Source of the DNA: Sphingomonas sp. CL5.1
Lineage (GTDB): Bacteria; Pseudomonadota; Alphaproteobacteria; Sphingomonadales; Sphingomonadaceae
Direction: 5' to 3'
Length of the DNA: 64,000 bases
Assembly (NCBI RefSeq): GCF_013344685.1
Contig: NZ_CP050137.1
Location: 620,001 to 684,000, forward strand
Numbering within the stretch: position 1 is the stretch's first letter; the number at the start of each line of letters is the position of its first letter. The position numbers and the translations under genes are program-made. Positions 1 through 7,325 of this stretch are shown here, in pieces. The notes below the pieces were generated by a model. The model was not told the origin of the DNA. It ran no database searches and saw only the letters and a program-made list of their open reading frames with translations.

Positions 1-112
1 CGCCGTTCGCCAGCGGGCCTTCCAGCTCGCCGCGCATCGCGCCCACGTCGCGCGCGAAACCGGCGGTGTCGGCGCGGACGCTCACCACCAGCCGTTCGAT
101 TTCCTCATCCAT
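1..112 (-). CDS. GTA-type tail tape-measure protein, N-terminal fragment
   Basis: Only the first 37 codons are inside the window; the gene continues past the left edge. The ATG at 112-110 overlaps the end of the preceding chaperone gene by 8 nt. The visible start (MDEEIERLVVSVRADTAGF) is the helical, V-S-V-R-A-D-T type opening seen in short tape-measure proteins of gene transfer agents (family knowledge). Tape measures set tail length and line the tail tube. The call rests mostly on position: in alphaproteobacterial GTA clusters the gene after the tail chaperone (g11) is the tape measure. Confidence 0.7.
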   Translation of the reverse strand, partial: MDEEIERLVVSVRADTAGFARDVGAMRGELEGPLANG

Positions 113-302
113 CGGGAAACATCTCCCTCAATCGCGCGATCGCCGCCGCGTCGGGCGGCGCGCCATCCGCGCTGTCACCCGCCGCCGCGCGCACCAGTGC
201 GCCAAGCTCCGCCGGGGTCGCGCGCCAGAAGACGTCCGGCGACCAGCCGAACGCCACCCCCGCCAGCCCGGCGAGCCGGGCGGCGCTCTCAGCGAAATTC
301 AC
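105..302 (-). CDS. GTA-type phage tail assembly chaperone
   Basis: A 65-residue protein starting with GTG at 302-300, whose GTGA overlaps the stop of the upstream gp10-like gene. It carries the pattern A-x2-L-A-G-L-A-G-V-A-F-G-W-S-P-D-V-F-W and ends R-L-R-E-M-F-P-D-G, matching the small TIGR02216/Rcc01693-type tail proteins that sit between gp10 and the tape measure. By analogy with other long-tailed phages it should help load the tape measure during tail assembly. Overlapping starts with both neighbours suggest coupled translation. Confidence 0.75.
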   Translation of the reverse strand: MNFAESAARLAGLAGVAFGWSPDVFWRATPAELGALVRAAAGDSADGAPPDAAAIARLREMFPDG

Positions 303-610
303 CGTCCGCCGAGAATCTGCCCGAGCAGCGCCTTGAGCGCGGGCGTCGTCGCCGCCAGCCCGCCGGCCGCGACCCCCTCGCCCAGCGCGTCGCGGGTCAG
401 CCCCTCGGGCCGCTCGCGCAGGCAGTGCCAGAACAGCGCCACCATCTCGCCCAGCGCCAGCCCGCCCGACGCCGCCCGCTCGACCAGCGCGAACAGCGGC
501 CCCAGTTCCTGCTCCGCCGCCACCAGCGCCGCGAACGTCGGCCGCAGCACGAGCATCTCGCCCGCGACGCGGATCGCCGCCTCGCCGCGCGCCGGATTCG
601 CCGCGCTCAT
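299..610 (-). CDS. GTA gp10-like tail protein
   Basis: A 103-residue protein whose ATG at 610 forms an ATGA overlap with the major tail gene. The sequence contains the family pattern R-G-E-A-A-I-R-V-A-G-E followed by L-R-P-T-F-A-A-L, then a run with A-L-F-W-H-C-L, typical of the gene transfer agent gp10 family (family knowledge). Its role is in tail maturation next to the tail-tube protein; no catalytic function is expected. The next gene starts within its stop codon. Confidence 0.8.
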   Translation of the reverse strand: MSAANPARGEAAIRVAGEMLVLRPTFAALVAAEQELGPLFALVERAASGGLALGEMVALFWHCLRERPEGLTRDALGEGVAAGGLAATTPALKALLGQILGGR

Positions 611-1014
611 GCCGCCACCACCGCGCCGGAGCTTTCCAGCGCCAGCGTGTACGAACGCTCGCCGTTGAAATCCCCGGCATATTCCAGCTTGGTGACGAGG
701 AACCGCCCGGTCATCGTCTCCCCGCCCTCGAAGGTCAGGCGGTAATCGTCGATCACCCCGGCAAGCGCATTGGCCTTCACCCGCGCCTCCGCCGCCGATC
801 CGGTGAACACCCCCGCCGCCGAGACGCTGACGCTGCGCACCCCCGCGCCGGACAGCAATTCGCGCCACCCGCCCGAATCCTTGCTGGTGATCGCCACCGC
901 CTCGCCGCTGACGCTCATCTGCGTCGTGCGCATCCCCGCCACCGTCTGCCACGCGACCGGGCTGCCCCCGTCGCCCACCTTGAGCAGGAACGCGCTCCCT
1001 TTCTCCACCGCCAT
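607..1014 (-). CDS. Phage major tail tube protein (TP901-1 family, GTA g9)
   Basis: A 135-residue protein beginning M-A-V-E-K-G-S-A-F-L-L-K-V-G and containing the S-x-E-A-V-A-I-T-S-K-D-S-G-G-W-R-E-L-L block that is characteristic of TP901-1/GTA major tail proteins, which polymerise to form the tail tube. I placed the start at the ATG at 1014-1012 because a GGGAGA lies about 7 nt upstream; a TTG at 1020 that would overlap the previous stop is possible but is too close to that ribosome site. It lies between the DUF3168 and gp10 genes, as in known GTA clusters. Confidence 0.88.
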   Translation of the reverse strand: MAVEKGSAFLLKVGDGGSPVAWQTVAGMRTTQMSVSGEAVAITSKDSGGWRELLSGAGVRSVSVSAAGVFTGSAAEARVKANALAGVIDDYRLTFEGGETMTGRFLVTKLEYAGDFNGERSYTLALESSGAVVAA

Positions 1015-1016
1015 CG

Positions 1017-1406
1017 TCAATTCTCCCGATAGATCCGCGCGACGAACTCGCTCGTCGCCACCCAGCGCTCGCCCGAGGCGCGCGCGATGCGGCTGCGCGC
1101 CAGCCGCGCCGAGACGAGCCGCCAGCCCGCGCCGAGATCGGCCGGCATCGCCTCCACCGCATCCTCGATCGCGCCGGCCAGCGCGCGCAGCCGCGCCGGC
1201 CGCTCCCCGCCGTCGTAGGCGGAGACGGTGATGCGCCCCTCGCGCCCGCGCCAGTCCTTCGCGCTCCAGTCGACCAGCAGCACCGGCTCGACCACGACAT
1301 GCGGCAGCGCCGAGCGGACCGGCGGCGCATCGAACACCGCCACCTCGCCCAGCGCCGCGCGCAACGCGGCGATCGCCGCCGCCTGCGTCACCTCCTGCGC
1401 GCTCAT
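1017..1406 (-). CDS. DUF3168 tail-completion protein (GTA g8)
   Basis: A 129-residue protein with the P-H-V-V-V-E-P and R-E-G-R-I-T-V-S-A-Y-D-G-G-x-R motifs and the C-terminal E-F-V-A-R-I-Y-R-E-N end of DUF3168 proteins, which act as tail terminators at the head-tail junction in HK97-like phages and GTAs (family knowledge). The ATG at 1406 overlaps the preceding stop by 4 nt. Position directly before the major tail gene supports the assignment. Confidence 0.85.
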   Translation of the reverse strand: MSAQEVTQAAAIAALRAALGEVAVFDAPPVRSALPHVVVEPVLLVDWSAKDWRGREGRITVSAYDGGERPARLRALAGAIEDAVEAMPADLGAGWRLVSARLARSRIARASGERWVATSEFVARIYREN

Positions 1407-1591
1407 CGCACCAGCCCTCCCGGCCAGCGCAGCCGCGAGAGCGCGCCGCGCGCGACGATCATCACCGCGTTGCCGTCGCGCGACACCCGCGCATCGGGAA
1501 GCGCCTCGCGCACCGCCGCCGCCAGCCGCCCCGCGACCTGCGAGGCGCGCGCCGCCCCGATCCGCGCCGCGATTGCCTCGCCGCGCGTCAT
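1403..1591 (-). CDS. Small GTA-cluster protein in the g7 (head closure) position
   Basis: A 62-residue basic protein with ATGA overlaps at both ends (start 1591 inside the connector stop, stop inside the DUF3168 start). It lies where GTA gene 7, the head-closure or adaptor protein, is expected, but it is shorter than most such proteins and I see no decisive motif. Composition is Ala/Arg-rich with a final V-M-I-V-A-R-G segment that could be a beta strand. The role is inferred from synteny only. Confidence 0.6.
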   Translation of the reverse strand: MTRGEAIAARIGAARASQVAGRLAAAVREALPDARVSRDGNAVMIVARGALSRLRWPGGLVR

Positions 1592-2139
1592 GCCCGCCGC
1601 TCCGCCGACAGCCGCAGCCGGCGATACGGCCGCCACAGCGCCGCCACCGCCGCCGGCGGCTGGCCCGCCCGCCCGCGATCCTCGAACAGATGCGCGACCA
1701 GCGCGACCACGCCCTGCGCCAATGGCGCGGGCAGGCTCGCCCAGTCGCCGGCCAGCCCGGCGGTGTAGCTCACCGCCACGCGCCCGGCGCTGCCCGGCTG
1801 CATCACGCGCACCCAGCCGCGCCCGCCGCCGTCGATATCGATCGCATAGCCCTCGGCCGGCAGCACGAAGGGCGCGCCCTCCGCCGGCAGGCCGGTGATC
1901 CCGGCGATCGCGCTCACCGGCGCTTCCGCCAGCATCCGCCATTCGGCCGACGCCGGCAGCACATCCTCCACCGTGCGGCGGATCAGCAAGGTGCCGGTGA
2001 ACGCCTCGCCGAGCAGCAGCGCGCTCGCCGCGAGCCGCTCCAGCAGCGCCTGTTCCCCCCCGCCCGGATCGCGCAGGAAATCCCGCGCCTCCGCCACCGC
2101 CGCATCGATCGCGGCGGCGGGGATCGGGGCGGCGCTCAT
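1588..2139 (-). CDS. Phage head-tail connector protein (GTA g6)
   Basis: A 183-residue protein of the phiE125 gp8/DNA-packaging connector type: an N-terminal helical part with A-R-x-F-L-R-D, a central beta-rich part with P-V-S-A-I-A-G-I-T and V-S-Y-T-A-G-L-A-G-D-W, and a C-terminal helix ending in L-W-R-P-Y-R-R-L-R-L. It should sit under the portal ring and receive the tail. The ATG at 2139 is chosen because residues upstream of it in the same frame are low-complexity and lack family similarity. About 190 nt separate it from the capsid gene, the largest gap in the cluster. Confidence 0.82.
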   Translation of the reverse strand: MSAAPIPAAAIDAAVAEARDFLRDPGGGEQALLERLAASALLLGEAFTGTLLIRRTVEDVLPASAEWRMLAEAPVSAIAGITGLPAEGAPFVLPAEGYAIDIDGGGRGWVRVMQPGSAGRVAVSYTAGLAGDWASLPAPLAQGVVALVAHLFEDRGRAGQPPAAVAALWRPYRRLRLSAERRA

Positions 2140-2253
2140 CGGCCGCCCCGGCGCGCGGCGCCGGTCGTCATTGTCGTCATATCTTTTCTCCGTCGCCGGC
2201 AGGTTATGGCCCGGCCGTCGGACGGAGGCGCGTTGCGCCCCCGCCACTGCGGC

Positions 2254-2278
2254 CCCATCGAAATATTACTTCGATGGG
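2254..2278 (-). terminator. Hairpin between capsid and connector genes
   Basis: A perfect 9-bp stem (CCCATCGAA paired with TTCGATGGG) closes a 7-nt AT-rich loop about 50 nt downstream of the capsid stop codon on the minus strand. There is no T-run after it, so it may be a weak terminator or an mRNA-processing or stabilising hairpin rather than a full stop. Its place just after the gene whose product is needed in most copies suggests it tunes capsid expression relative to the tail genes. Confidence 0.5.
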
Positions 2279-2327
2279 AAGCCGCCCGGCCGCGCCGCGT
2301 CCTCGATCTGCTTGCGCGAATCGAGGC

Positions 2328-3335
2328 TCAGCTCGCCGCGAACTTCATCAGCTTGATCGCCTCGCTGTTCGAGACGCACCCGCCGATCCGCTTCGTCGCA
2401 TAGAAGCCGACGAACGGCTTGTTGCTGTACGGATCGCGCAGGATCGCCGTCTCGCTGCGCTCCGCGATCAGATAGCCGGCGCGGAAATTGCCGAAGGCGA
2501 TCGACAGCGAGTTGGCGGCGATATCCGGCATGTCCTCCGCCTCGATCACCGGGTAACCGAGCAAGGTCGCCGGCTGGCCCTCCGCCAGCCCCGGCTGCCA
2601 GATGAACGCGCCGTCGCTGGTCTTGAACTTGCGGATGCGCGCCAGCGTGGCGGCGTTCATCACGAAGGCCGCGCCTTGACGGTACGGGGCGCGCAGGCTC
2701 TGCACCAGGTCGATCAGCCGCTCCTGCGGGTTGGCCGAGAAATCGCCCGCCGCGCCGGCCGGCACATATTGCAGCGTGCCGAACGCGCGTGCCGCATCCG
2801 TCGTGGCGGCGGTCGGCGACTGCAGGAAGCCCTTGGGCCGGTTGGTCCCGTTGCCGTTGACGAAGGCCGCGCCTTCCGCCTTGGCGAACTCCGCCGCAAT
2901 TTCCCCGGCGAGCCATTCCTCGACATCGAAATGCGCGTCGTCCAGCATCGCCTGCGTCGCGCTGGGATTGGCGTAGAGCTCGCCCATCGCCGGCGCGATC
3001 TCCACGAAGGTCGGCGTCGCCGTCTCGGCCCGCGCGCCATTCTCCGCCGACCAGCCCGAGGGCGTGCCGCCGGTCGTGACCAGCTTGCGATAGCCCGCCG
3101 ACCCCACCTTCACCACATTGGCGATCGCGCGGATCGGCGAGGCCGCCTTCAGCGTCGCGTCGATCACCGCATCGATCTCCCGCGGCACGGCATAGCCGCC
3201 GCTGTCGCCGGAGACGCCGCTGAACGCCTTCATCTCCAGCGTCGCGCCGCTGCGGACATAGCCGGCGAACGCGCGGCTCCCCACCTTCGCCGCCGCGCCT
3301 TCGAGCACCGGACGCGCCATCACCATCTCACCCAT
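2328..3335 (-). CDS. HK97-type major capsid protein (GTA g5)
   Basis: A 335-residue HK97-fold capsid protein. Visible signatures are the post-leader stretch G-D-S-G-G-Y-A-V-P-R-E-I-D, the G-W-S-A-E-N-G-A-R segment, G-N-G-x-N-R-P-K-G-F-L and the C-terminal F-G-N-F-R-A-G-Y-L-I. It is shorter than many phage capsid precursors because the N-terminal delta region is brief, as in GTAs. The start is the ATG at 3335, which has GGAGG five bases upstream; an earlier in-frame codon at 3347 lacks a ribosome site. It follows the protease gene, as expected for protease-matured capsids. Confidence 0.92.
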   Translation of the reverse strand: MGEMVMARPVLEGAAAKVGSRAFAGYVRSGATLEMKAFSGVSGDSGGYAVPREIDAVIDATLKAASPIRAIANVVKVGSAGYRKLVTTGGTPSGWSAENGARAETATPTFVEIAPAMGELYANPSATQAMLDDAHFDVEEWLAGEIAAEFAKAEGAAFVNGNGTNRPKGFLQSPTAATTDAARAFGTLQYVPAGAAGDFSANPQERLIDLVQSLRAPYRQGAAFVMNAATLARIRKFKTSDGAFIWQPGLAEGQPATLLGYPVIEAEDMPDIAANSLSIAFGNFRAGYLIAERSETAILRDPYSNKPFVGFYATKRIGGCVSNSEAIKLMKFAAS

Positions 3336-3399
3336 GCACACCTCCACGTTCCGGCCGCGCGAACGCGCCCGGTGAAAGGATCGGGGACCGTCCCCGATC

Positions 3400-3771
3400 T
3401 CAATTGTCCGAAATCGTCTCCACCCGCGCGAGCGCCTGCGCCGGCTGCGCGACGAGGCTCACCTCGACCAGCTCGGCCGCGAGGATCTCGCGCCACGCGC
3501 CCTGCCGCGTCCTGACCGGGCGGTATCCCACCGACAGGCCGGGGAGCGCCCCGCCGCGCACCAGCCGCGCCGCCGCCGCATCGTCCACCGTCGCCGCGAT
3601 CCACAGCCCGCGCGCATCCTCGCCGATCGCCTCGATCGTGCCGACCGGCGCCCCGCGATGCTGCATCAGCAGCGGCACCGCGACGGGCGCGCCGAAAGCG
3701 CCGCGCCGGATCACGTCGCCCGCGCGGTCCACCCGGTCATAGACGGCGGCATGGCCCCGGATGCGCGTCAC
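3400..3771 (-). CDS. HK97-family prohead protease (GTA g4)
   Basis: A 123-residue serine protease of the HK97 prohead family (peptidase U35 type), which trims the capsid precursor. It shows the family core: H-A-A-V-Y-D-R-V-D-R-A-G-D near the N-terminus, a catalytic His in L-L-M-Q-H-R-G around residue 39, and the E-V-S-L-V-A-Q-P-A block with the Ser around residue 105. The GTG at 3771-3769 overlaps the preceding TGA. The protein is short even for the family, as in GTA proteases, with no extra C-terminal scaffold region. Confidence 0.88.
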   Translation of the reverse strand: MTRIRGHAAVYDRVDRAGDVIRRGAFGAPVAVPLLMQHRGAPVGTIEAIGEDARGLWIAATVDDAAAARLVRGGALPGLSVGYRPVRTRQGAWREILAAELVEVSLVAQPAQALARVETISDN

Positions 3772-4061
3772 CGCACCCACTGGCCGAACCCCAGTTTCAC
3801 CGCGAGCGCCGCCAGCAGCGCCGCCGCGATCCACCCCGCCAGCGCCTTCCACGCGCTGCGCTTCGCATCGCGCCACGCCGTCAGCAGCGCGCGCAGCTCC
3901 GCCACGTCGCGCACCGCCTCGTCGTCCGCGAGACCGAGCCGGGTCAGCGCCCGCGTCGCGGCCAGCTCGCCCGCTTCTTCCGCGATCGCGCGCAGCGTCG
4001 CGAGGTCCGCGCCGCCCGCCGACCCTTGCGCGATCAGTTGCGCCAGGATGCCCGCGCTCAT
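3768..4061 (-). CDS. Small GTA-cluster protein, DUF6127-like (g3.5)
   Basis: A 97-residue protein made of helices: a polar first half, then W-K-A-L-A-G-W-I-A-A-A-L-L-A-A-L-A-V-K, a single predicted membrane segment near the C-terminus. It overlaps the portal stop (ATGA) and the protease start. Small proteins of this kind occur between portal and protease genes in alphaproteobacterial GTA clusters (DUF6127 in my recollection, not checked). The function is unknown; the membrane segment is unusual for a capsid-assembly gene and might tie assembly to the membrane. Confidence 0.7.
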   Translation of the reverse strand: MSAGILAQLIAQGSAGGADLATLRAIAEEAGELAATRALTRLGLADDEAVRDVAELRALLTAWRDAKRSAWKALAGWIAAALLAALAVKLGFGQWVR

Positions 4062-5149
4062 TGCGACCACCCGACCATCTGGCGCTTCTCCTCGTCGGTG
4101 ATGAAGTCCGCCGCCGAGACCATCCGCCACAGCCGCTCGCGATCCTCGACCAGCGCCGGCACGCGATCGAGGTCGATCTCCACCCGCCCGTCCGGGAACC
4201 ACCGCGCCAGCCCGGCGACCAATGCGCCGAGCACCGCGTCCGCCATCGGCAGCACGGAGAGCCGCCAGAGCGCGCGATTGGCCTCCTTGTAATTGGCATA
4301 GGTCGCATCGCCCGGCAGCCCGAGCAGCATCGGCGGCACACCGAACGCCATCGCGATCTCGCGCGCCGCCGCCGCCTTCAACCCGACGAAATCCATGTCG
4401 GCGGGCGAGAGGCTCAGCGCCTGCCACTTCAGCCCGCCCTCCAGCAGCATCGGCCGCCCGGCGTTGCCCGCGCCGGCGAAGCCCGCCTCCATCTCCTCCT
4501 TCAGCCGGCGGAACTGCTCCGCCGACATCGCCGAGCCGTCGCCGGGATCATAGACCAGCGCGCCGGACGGCCGCGCCGCATTGTCGAGCAGCGCCTTGTT
4601 CCACGCCGTCGCCGCATTGTGGATCGCGATCGCCCCGGAAGCCGCGCCGAGGCAGCCCAGCCCGTAATGATCGTCCACCGGATTGAAGCCACGGATATGG
4701 ATCACCTCCTCGTCGGTCAGCCGCGTTGCCCGCCCGCCGACGCGATAGGCATAGCCCGCCGGCCACCCGCCCGCGTCCAGCTCGACGGAAACCCGCTCCG
4801 GCCGCAGCGGATAAAGCTCCGCCACCCCGCCGTCCGCGTCGCGCAGCACCTGCACGAAGGCATTGCCGTGGAGCAGCAGTTGCGCCGCGACCACCCCGGC
4901 CAGCCGCTCCCCCGCGACCCGCGCGGTGACGAGCGCCACCAGTTCCGGCGAACCGTCGAGCGGCGCCCCGCCGACGCTCTCCGCCACCAGCTTCACCGCG
5001 CGCTGGGCAATCGCATTGCCGCAATAGCCGGCGCGCACCTGCGCCTCGTAACCCTGCGGCCAGCGCCCCGCCTCGTTGAAATACGCGCCCGCGCGCGACA
5101 GGGCCGGACGCGACCCCTCGCGCCCGGCCTTCCAGCCGAACAATTTCAT
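4058..5149 (-). CDS. HK97-family portal protein (GTA g3)
   Basis: A 363-residue portal protein. The order of motifs fits the family: an N-terminal V-A-E-S-V-G-G-A-P-L segment, L-L-L-H-G-N-A-F-V-Q-V-L-R, the V-I-H-I-R-G-F-N-P-V-D-D-H-Y-G-L stretch, G-V-P-P-M-L-L-G with Y-A-N-Y-K-E-A-N-R around residues 275-300, and a C-terminal F-I-T-D-E-E-K-R block. The portal forms the dodecameric ring at the packaging vertex where terminase and connector dock. It is separated from terL by about 120 nt that contain a palindromic repeat. Confidence 0.92.
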   Translation of the reverse strand: MKLFGWKAGREGSRPALSRAGAYFNEAGRWPQGYEAQVRAGYCGNAIAQRAVKLVAESVGGAPLDGSPELVALVTARVAGERLAGVVAAQLLLHGNAFVQVLRDADGGVAELYPLRPERVSVELDAGGWPAGYAYRVGGRATRLTDEEVIHIRGFNPVDDHYGLGCLGAASGAIAIHNAATAWNKALLDNAARPSGALVYDPGDGSAMSAEQFRRLKEEMEAGFAGAGNAGRPMLLEGGLKWQALSLSPADMDFVGLKAAAAREIAMAFGVPPMLLGLPGDATYANYKEANRALWRLSVLPMADAVLGALVAGLARWFPDGRVEIDLDRVPALVEDRERLWRMVSAADFITDEEKRQMVGWSQ

Positions 5150-5211
5150 GTCAGTCTCCTATGGGAGAGAAATTCCAGTCTCGCCGATCGGGCGTTACAA
5201 TGGACAGAGCT

Positions 5212-5242
5212 TCGTCATGCCGGACCTGATCCGGCATGACGA
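5212..5242. repeat. REP-like palindrome in the terL-portal gap
   Basis: A perfect 13-bp inverted repeat (TCGTCATGCCGGA and its complement) around the 5-nt centre CCTGA. It is the only structured sequence in the gap between terL and the portal gene. The arm shares the GTCATGCC core with the palindromes at 7326-7351 and 8337-8362. Repeats with the GTCATGCCGG core are frequent in alphaproteobacterial intergenic spaces (general knowledge). Confidence 0.8.
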
Positions 5243-5271
5243 CAAACAGGCGGCGCCGGCCACGCGAGGCA

Positions 5272-6600
5272 TCACAACCCCCGCACCCCCGCCACGTCGC
5301 GCCGCCCGAGCATCAGCTCGGTCAGCGCCCACACCAGGGCGTCCGCGCGATCCGGCGAGCGCCCCGGCCCCTCATAGCCACCGCCCGCCGACAGCCCGCA
5401 CAACTCGTCCTCCAGCGCCGGAAACGCGCCGACGTGCCACGCCTTCCCCGCCTCGTAGAGCGCGGCGACCGGCTCCGCCCGCGCCGCCTTGCCCCGGCTG
5501 GCGTGGACCAGCTTCACCGGCAGCACCGCATCGGCGGCGAGCAGGGTCGAGCGCACCATCTCCCCGCCCTGGTTCTTCTCCGCCACCACGCGGTCCGCCC
5601 CGCGCCGCCCGGCGCAGGCCGCCACCGCGCGCGCCCAGCCTTCCGGCGTCGCGCCCGAGACGCTGGCGTCCTCCAGCACATAGCCGCGCCCGTCCGCGCC
5701 CAGCGCCACCGCGACGATGCCGCAGGCGTCGCCGCCCACGCCCGCTGGCGGATCGACGCCCACCACCACGCGCACCGCATCGGGCACCAGCGCCACGCGC
5801 CGCGCCTCGATCAGCCCGCGCGTCCACAGCGCGCCGGCCACCTCGTCGATCAGCTCGCCCTCCAGCTCCTGCCGCCCGAGCATCGTCCCGCCATAGCTCT
5901 CCGCCATCGCCGCGACGAAGCTCTCCGGCAGGTGCGGATTGTCCGCCGTCGCCCCGCGCGTCTCGACCACGCCGGGCAGCGCCATCACGCGCCGCATCAG
6001 CCGCGTCGGGCGCGGCGTGGTCGTCACCAGCACGCGCGGCCGCTTGCCCAGCCGCATCGTCAGCATGAGGTTGTCCCACGCCGCCTCGCCGCCGCGCGCC
6101 CATTTGCCCAGCTCGTCGCACCACGCGGCATGATGCTCCGGCCCGCGCAGTTTCTCCGGCACGGTCGCGGCATAGACCGTCGCGCTCGCCCCGTTCGGCC
6201 AGCGCAGCACGCCCGCCGTCACCTGCCATTCCAGCGGCTCGCCCTCATGCGCCAGCGCGATGAGGCCGCTCGGCCCCTCGACCATCACCTGCCGCACGTC
6301 GTCCACCGTCGCGCCGACCAACGCGATCCGCGCCTCCGGCGTCGAGCGCGCCAGCGCGCCGACCCATTCCGCCCCGGCGCGCGTCTTGCCGAAGCCGCGC
6401 CCGGCGCGGATCAGCCACACCCGCCAGTCGCCCGGCGGCGCATATTGCCCGTCATGCGCCCACGCCGCCCAGCGATCGCGGAACTCGCGCCGCTGCGCGG
6501 GCGTCATCGCGCGGATCGCGGCGAGACGCGCGCGTTCCGGCAGCGCGATCAGGCGGTCGACGATCTCGGCGGTGGGGTCGACATATCCCCGCCGCGTCAC
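5272..6600 (-). CDS. Terminase large subunit (GTA g2)
   Basis: A 442-residue packaging motor. The N-terminal ATPase shows a Walker A, A-G-R-G-F-G-K-T-R-A-G at about residues 66-76, and a Walker-B-like A-A-W-C-D-E-L-G-K-W about 90 residues later. The C-terminal nuclease domain has the acidic V-G-V-D-P-P-A, V-V-A-E-K-N-Q-G and D-R-A-D-A-L-V-W-A-L positions of RNase H-like terminase nucleases. It starts with GTG at 6600 inside the terS stop. In a GTA this motor packages host DNA by headful filling; that it works so here is inferred from the cluster type. Confidence 0.92.
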   Translation of the reverse strand: MTRRGYVDPTAEIVDRLIALPERARLAAIRAMTPAQRREFRDRWAAWAHDGQYAPPGDWRVWLIRAGRGFGKTRAGAEWVGALARSTPEARIALVGATVDDVRQVMVEGPSGLIALAHEGEPLEWQVTAGVLRWPNGASATVYAATVPEKLRGPEHHAAWCDELGKWARGGEAAWDNLMLTMRLGKRPRVLVTTTPRPTRLMRRVMALPGVVETRGATADNPHLPESFVAAMAESYGGTMLGRQELEGELIDEVAGALWTRGLIEARRVALVPDAVRVVVGVDPPAGVGGDACGIVAVALGADGRGYVLEDASVSGATPEGWARAVAACAGRRGADRVVAEKNQGGEMVRSTLLAADAVLPVKLVHASRGKAARAEPVAALYEAGKAWHVGAFPALEDELCGLSAGGGYEGPGRSPDRADALVWALTELMLGRRDVAGVRGL

Positions 6601-7088
6601 TTGCCCGCGCCCGGCGCGGCGGCGCGTTTCGCGCGCGCCTTCTCGATCTGCGCCAGCTTGGCGAGGATCGCGCGGTCGCTGTCGTCCTTCTCGGCATAGG
6701 CGCGTTTCGGGCCGGTGCGCCGATGCGGCTTGCCGGGCGCGTTGCGATGATAGGTCAGCAGCTTGAGCGCCAGCTCGACCGCGACCGGCGGGAGCGCGCC
6801 GTCATCGTCGCCCGCCAGCGTCCCGCCCCGCTCCCCGGCGAGCGCATGGCCGACCAGCCGCGTCTCCAGCATCTCATAGCCGAGCGCCAGCGCCTCACTC
6901 CACGCCTGCGCGAAGTCCGGGTCGTGGCGGCGCCATCTGAGCGCGGTCTGCCCCGTCACGCCGCCCGCCGCCGCCGCCGTCTTCACATTGCAGGTCGCCG
7001 CGAGATGATCGAGGAACGCCTCGCGATCCGCCGCCGGCCAGCGCCGTGGATCGCCCCCGGCTTCCTTCCGCGCCGCTTTCATGTCCAT
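6597..7088 (-). CDS. Terminase small subunit-like protein (GTA g1)
   Basis: A 163-residue protein with an N-terminal helix-turn-helix region (F-L-D-H-L-A-A-T-C-N-V-K-T-A-A-A, then R-W-R-R-H-D-P-D-F-A-Q-A-W) typical of small terminases, a helical middle that may oligomerise, and a basic Lys/Arg-rich tail. It is the first gene of the cluster. I chose the ATG at 7088, which has GGGAGA about 8 nt upstream, over an ATG two codons later. A promoter-like sequence lies about 150 nt upstream. Confidence 0.8.
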   Translation of the reverse strand: MDMKAARKEAGGDPRRWPAADREAFLDHLAATCNVKTAAAAGGVTGQTALRWRRHDPDFAQAWSEALALGYEMLETRLVGHALAGERGGTLAGDDDGALPPVAVELALKLLTYHRNAPGKPHRRTGPKRAYAEKDDSDRAILAKLAQIEKARAKRAAAPGAGK

Positions 7089-7234
7089 GTCCGCTTCTCC
7101 CGCCCGAACCCCGAAACGGAGACGGGCCGGGCGCAGCGTGACTCCCCGTCCGCGCGCACCGGCCCGTCCCCCGCCGACACGCGCCACCGGAAGCCGCCCG
7201 CCGGCCCCGAGTCGCAATTCGTCAGCGTTCCCGT

Positions 7235-7263
7235 TATGTACCCAAACAGCGTCGCGCTGTCAA
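7235..7263 (-). promoter_or_regulatory. Sigma70-type promoter for the GTA cluster
   Basis: On the minus strand a perfect TTGACA at 7263-7258 is followed after exactly 17 nt by TACATA at 7240-7235. It points into terS, whose start codon is about 147 nt downstream. The -35 box lies inside a sequence that recurs at about 8281-8325, upstream of the minus-strand membrane-protein gene. Assignment is by eye. Confidence 0.6.
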
Positions 7264-7325
7264 GCGTTTTGTGCCTATTTGGTTTGCGTGGGTAAACGCC
7301 TTCCCAATCCCGCCATGCCAGTATC

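Noticed and set aside
7205..7232. A possible LexA box (GAAC-N7-GAAC) near the GTA promoter
   Set aside because: Only one half-site is good; the second half reads AATT, so no SOS control is claimed.
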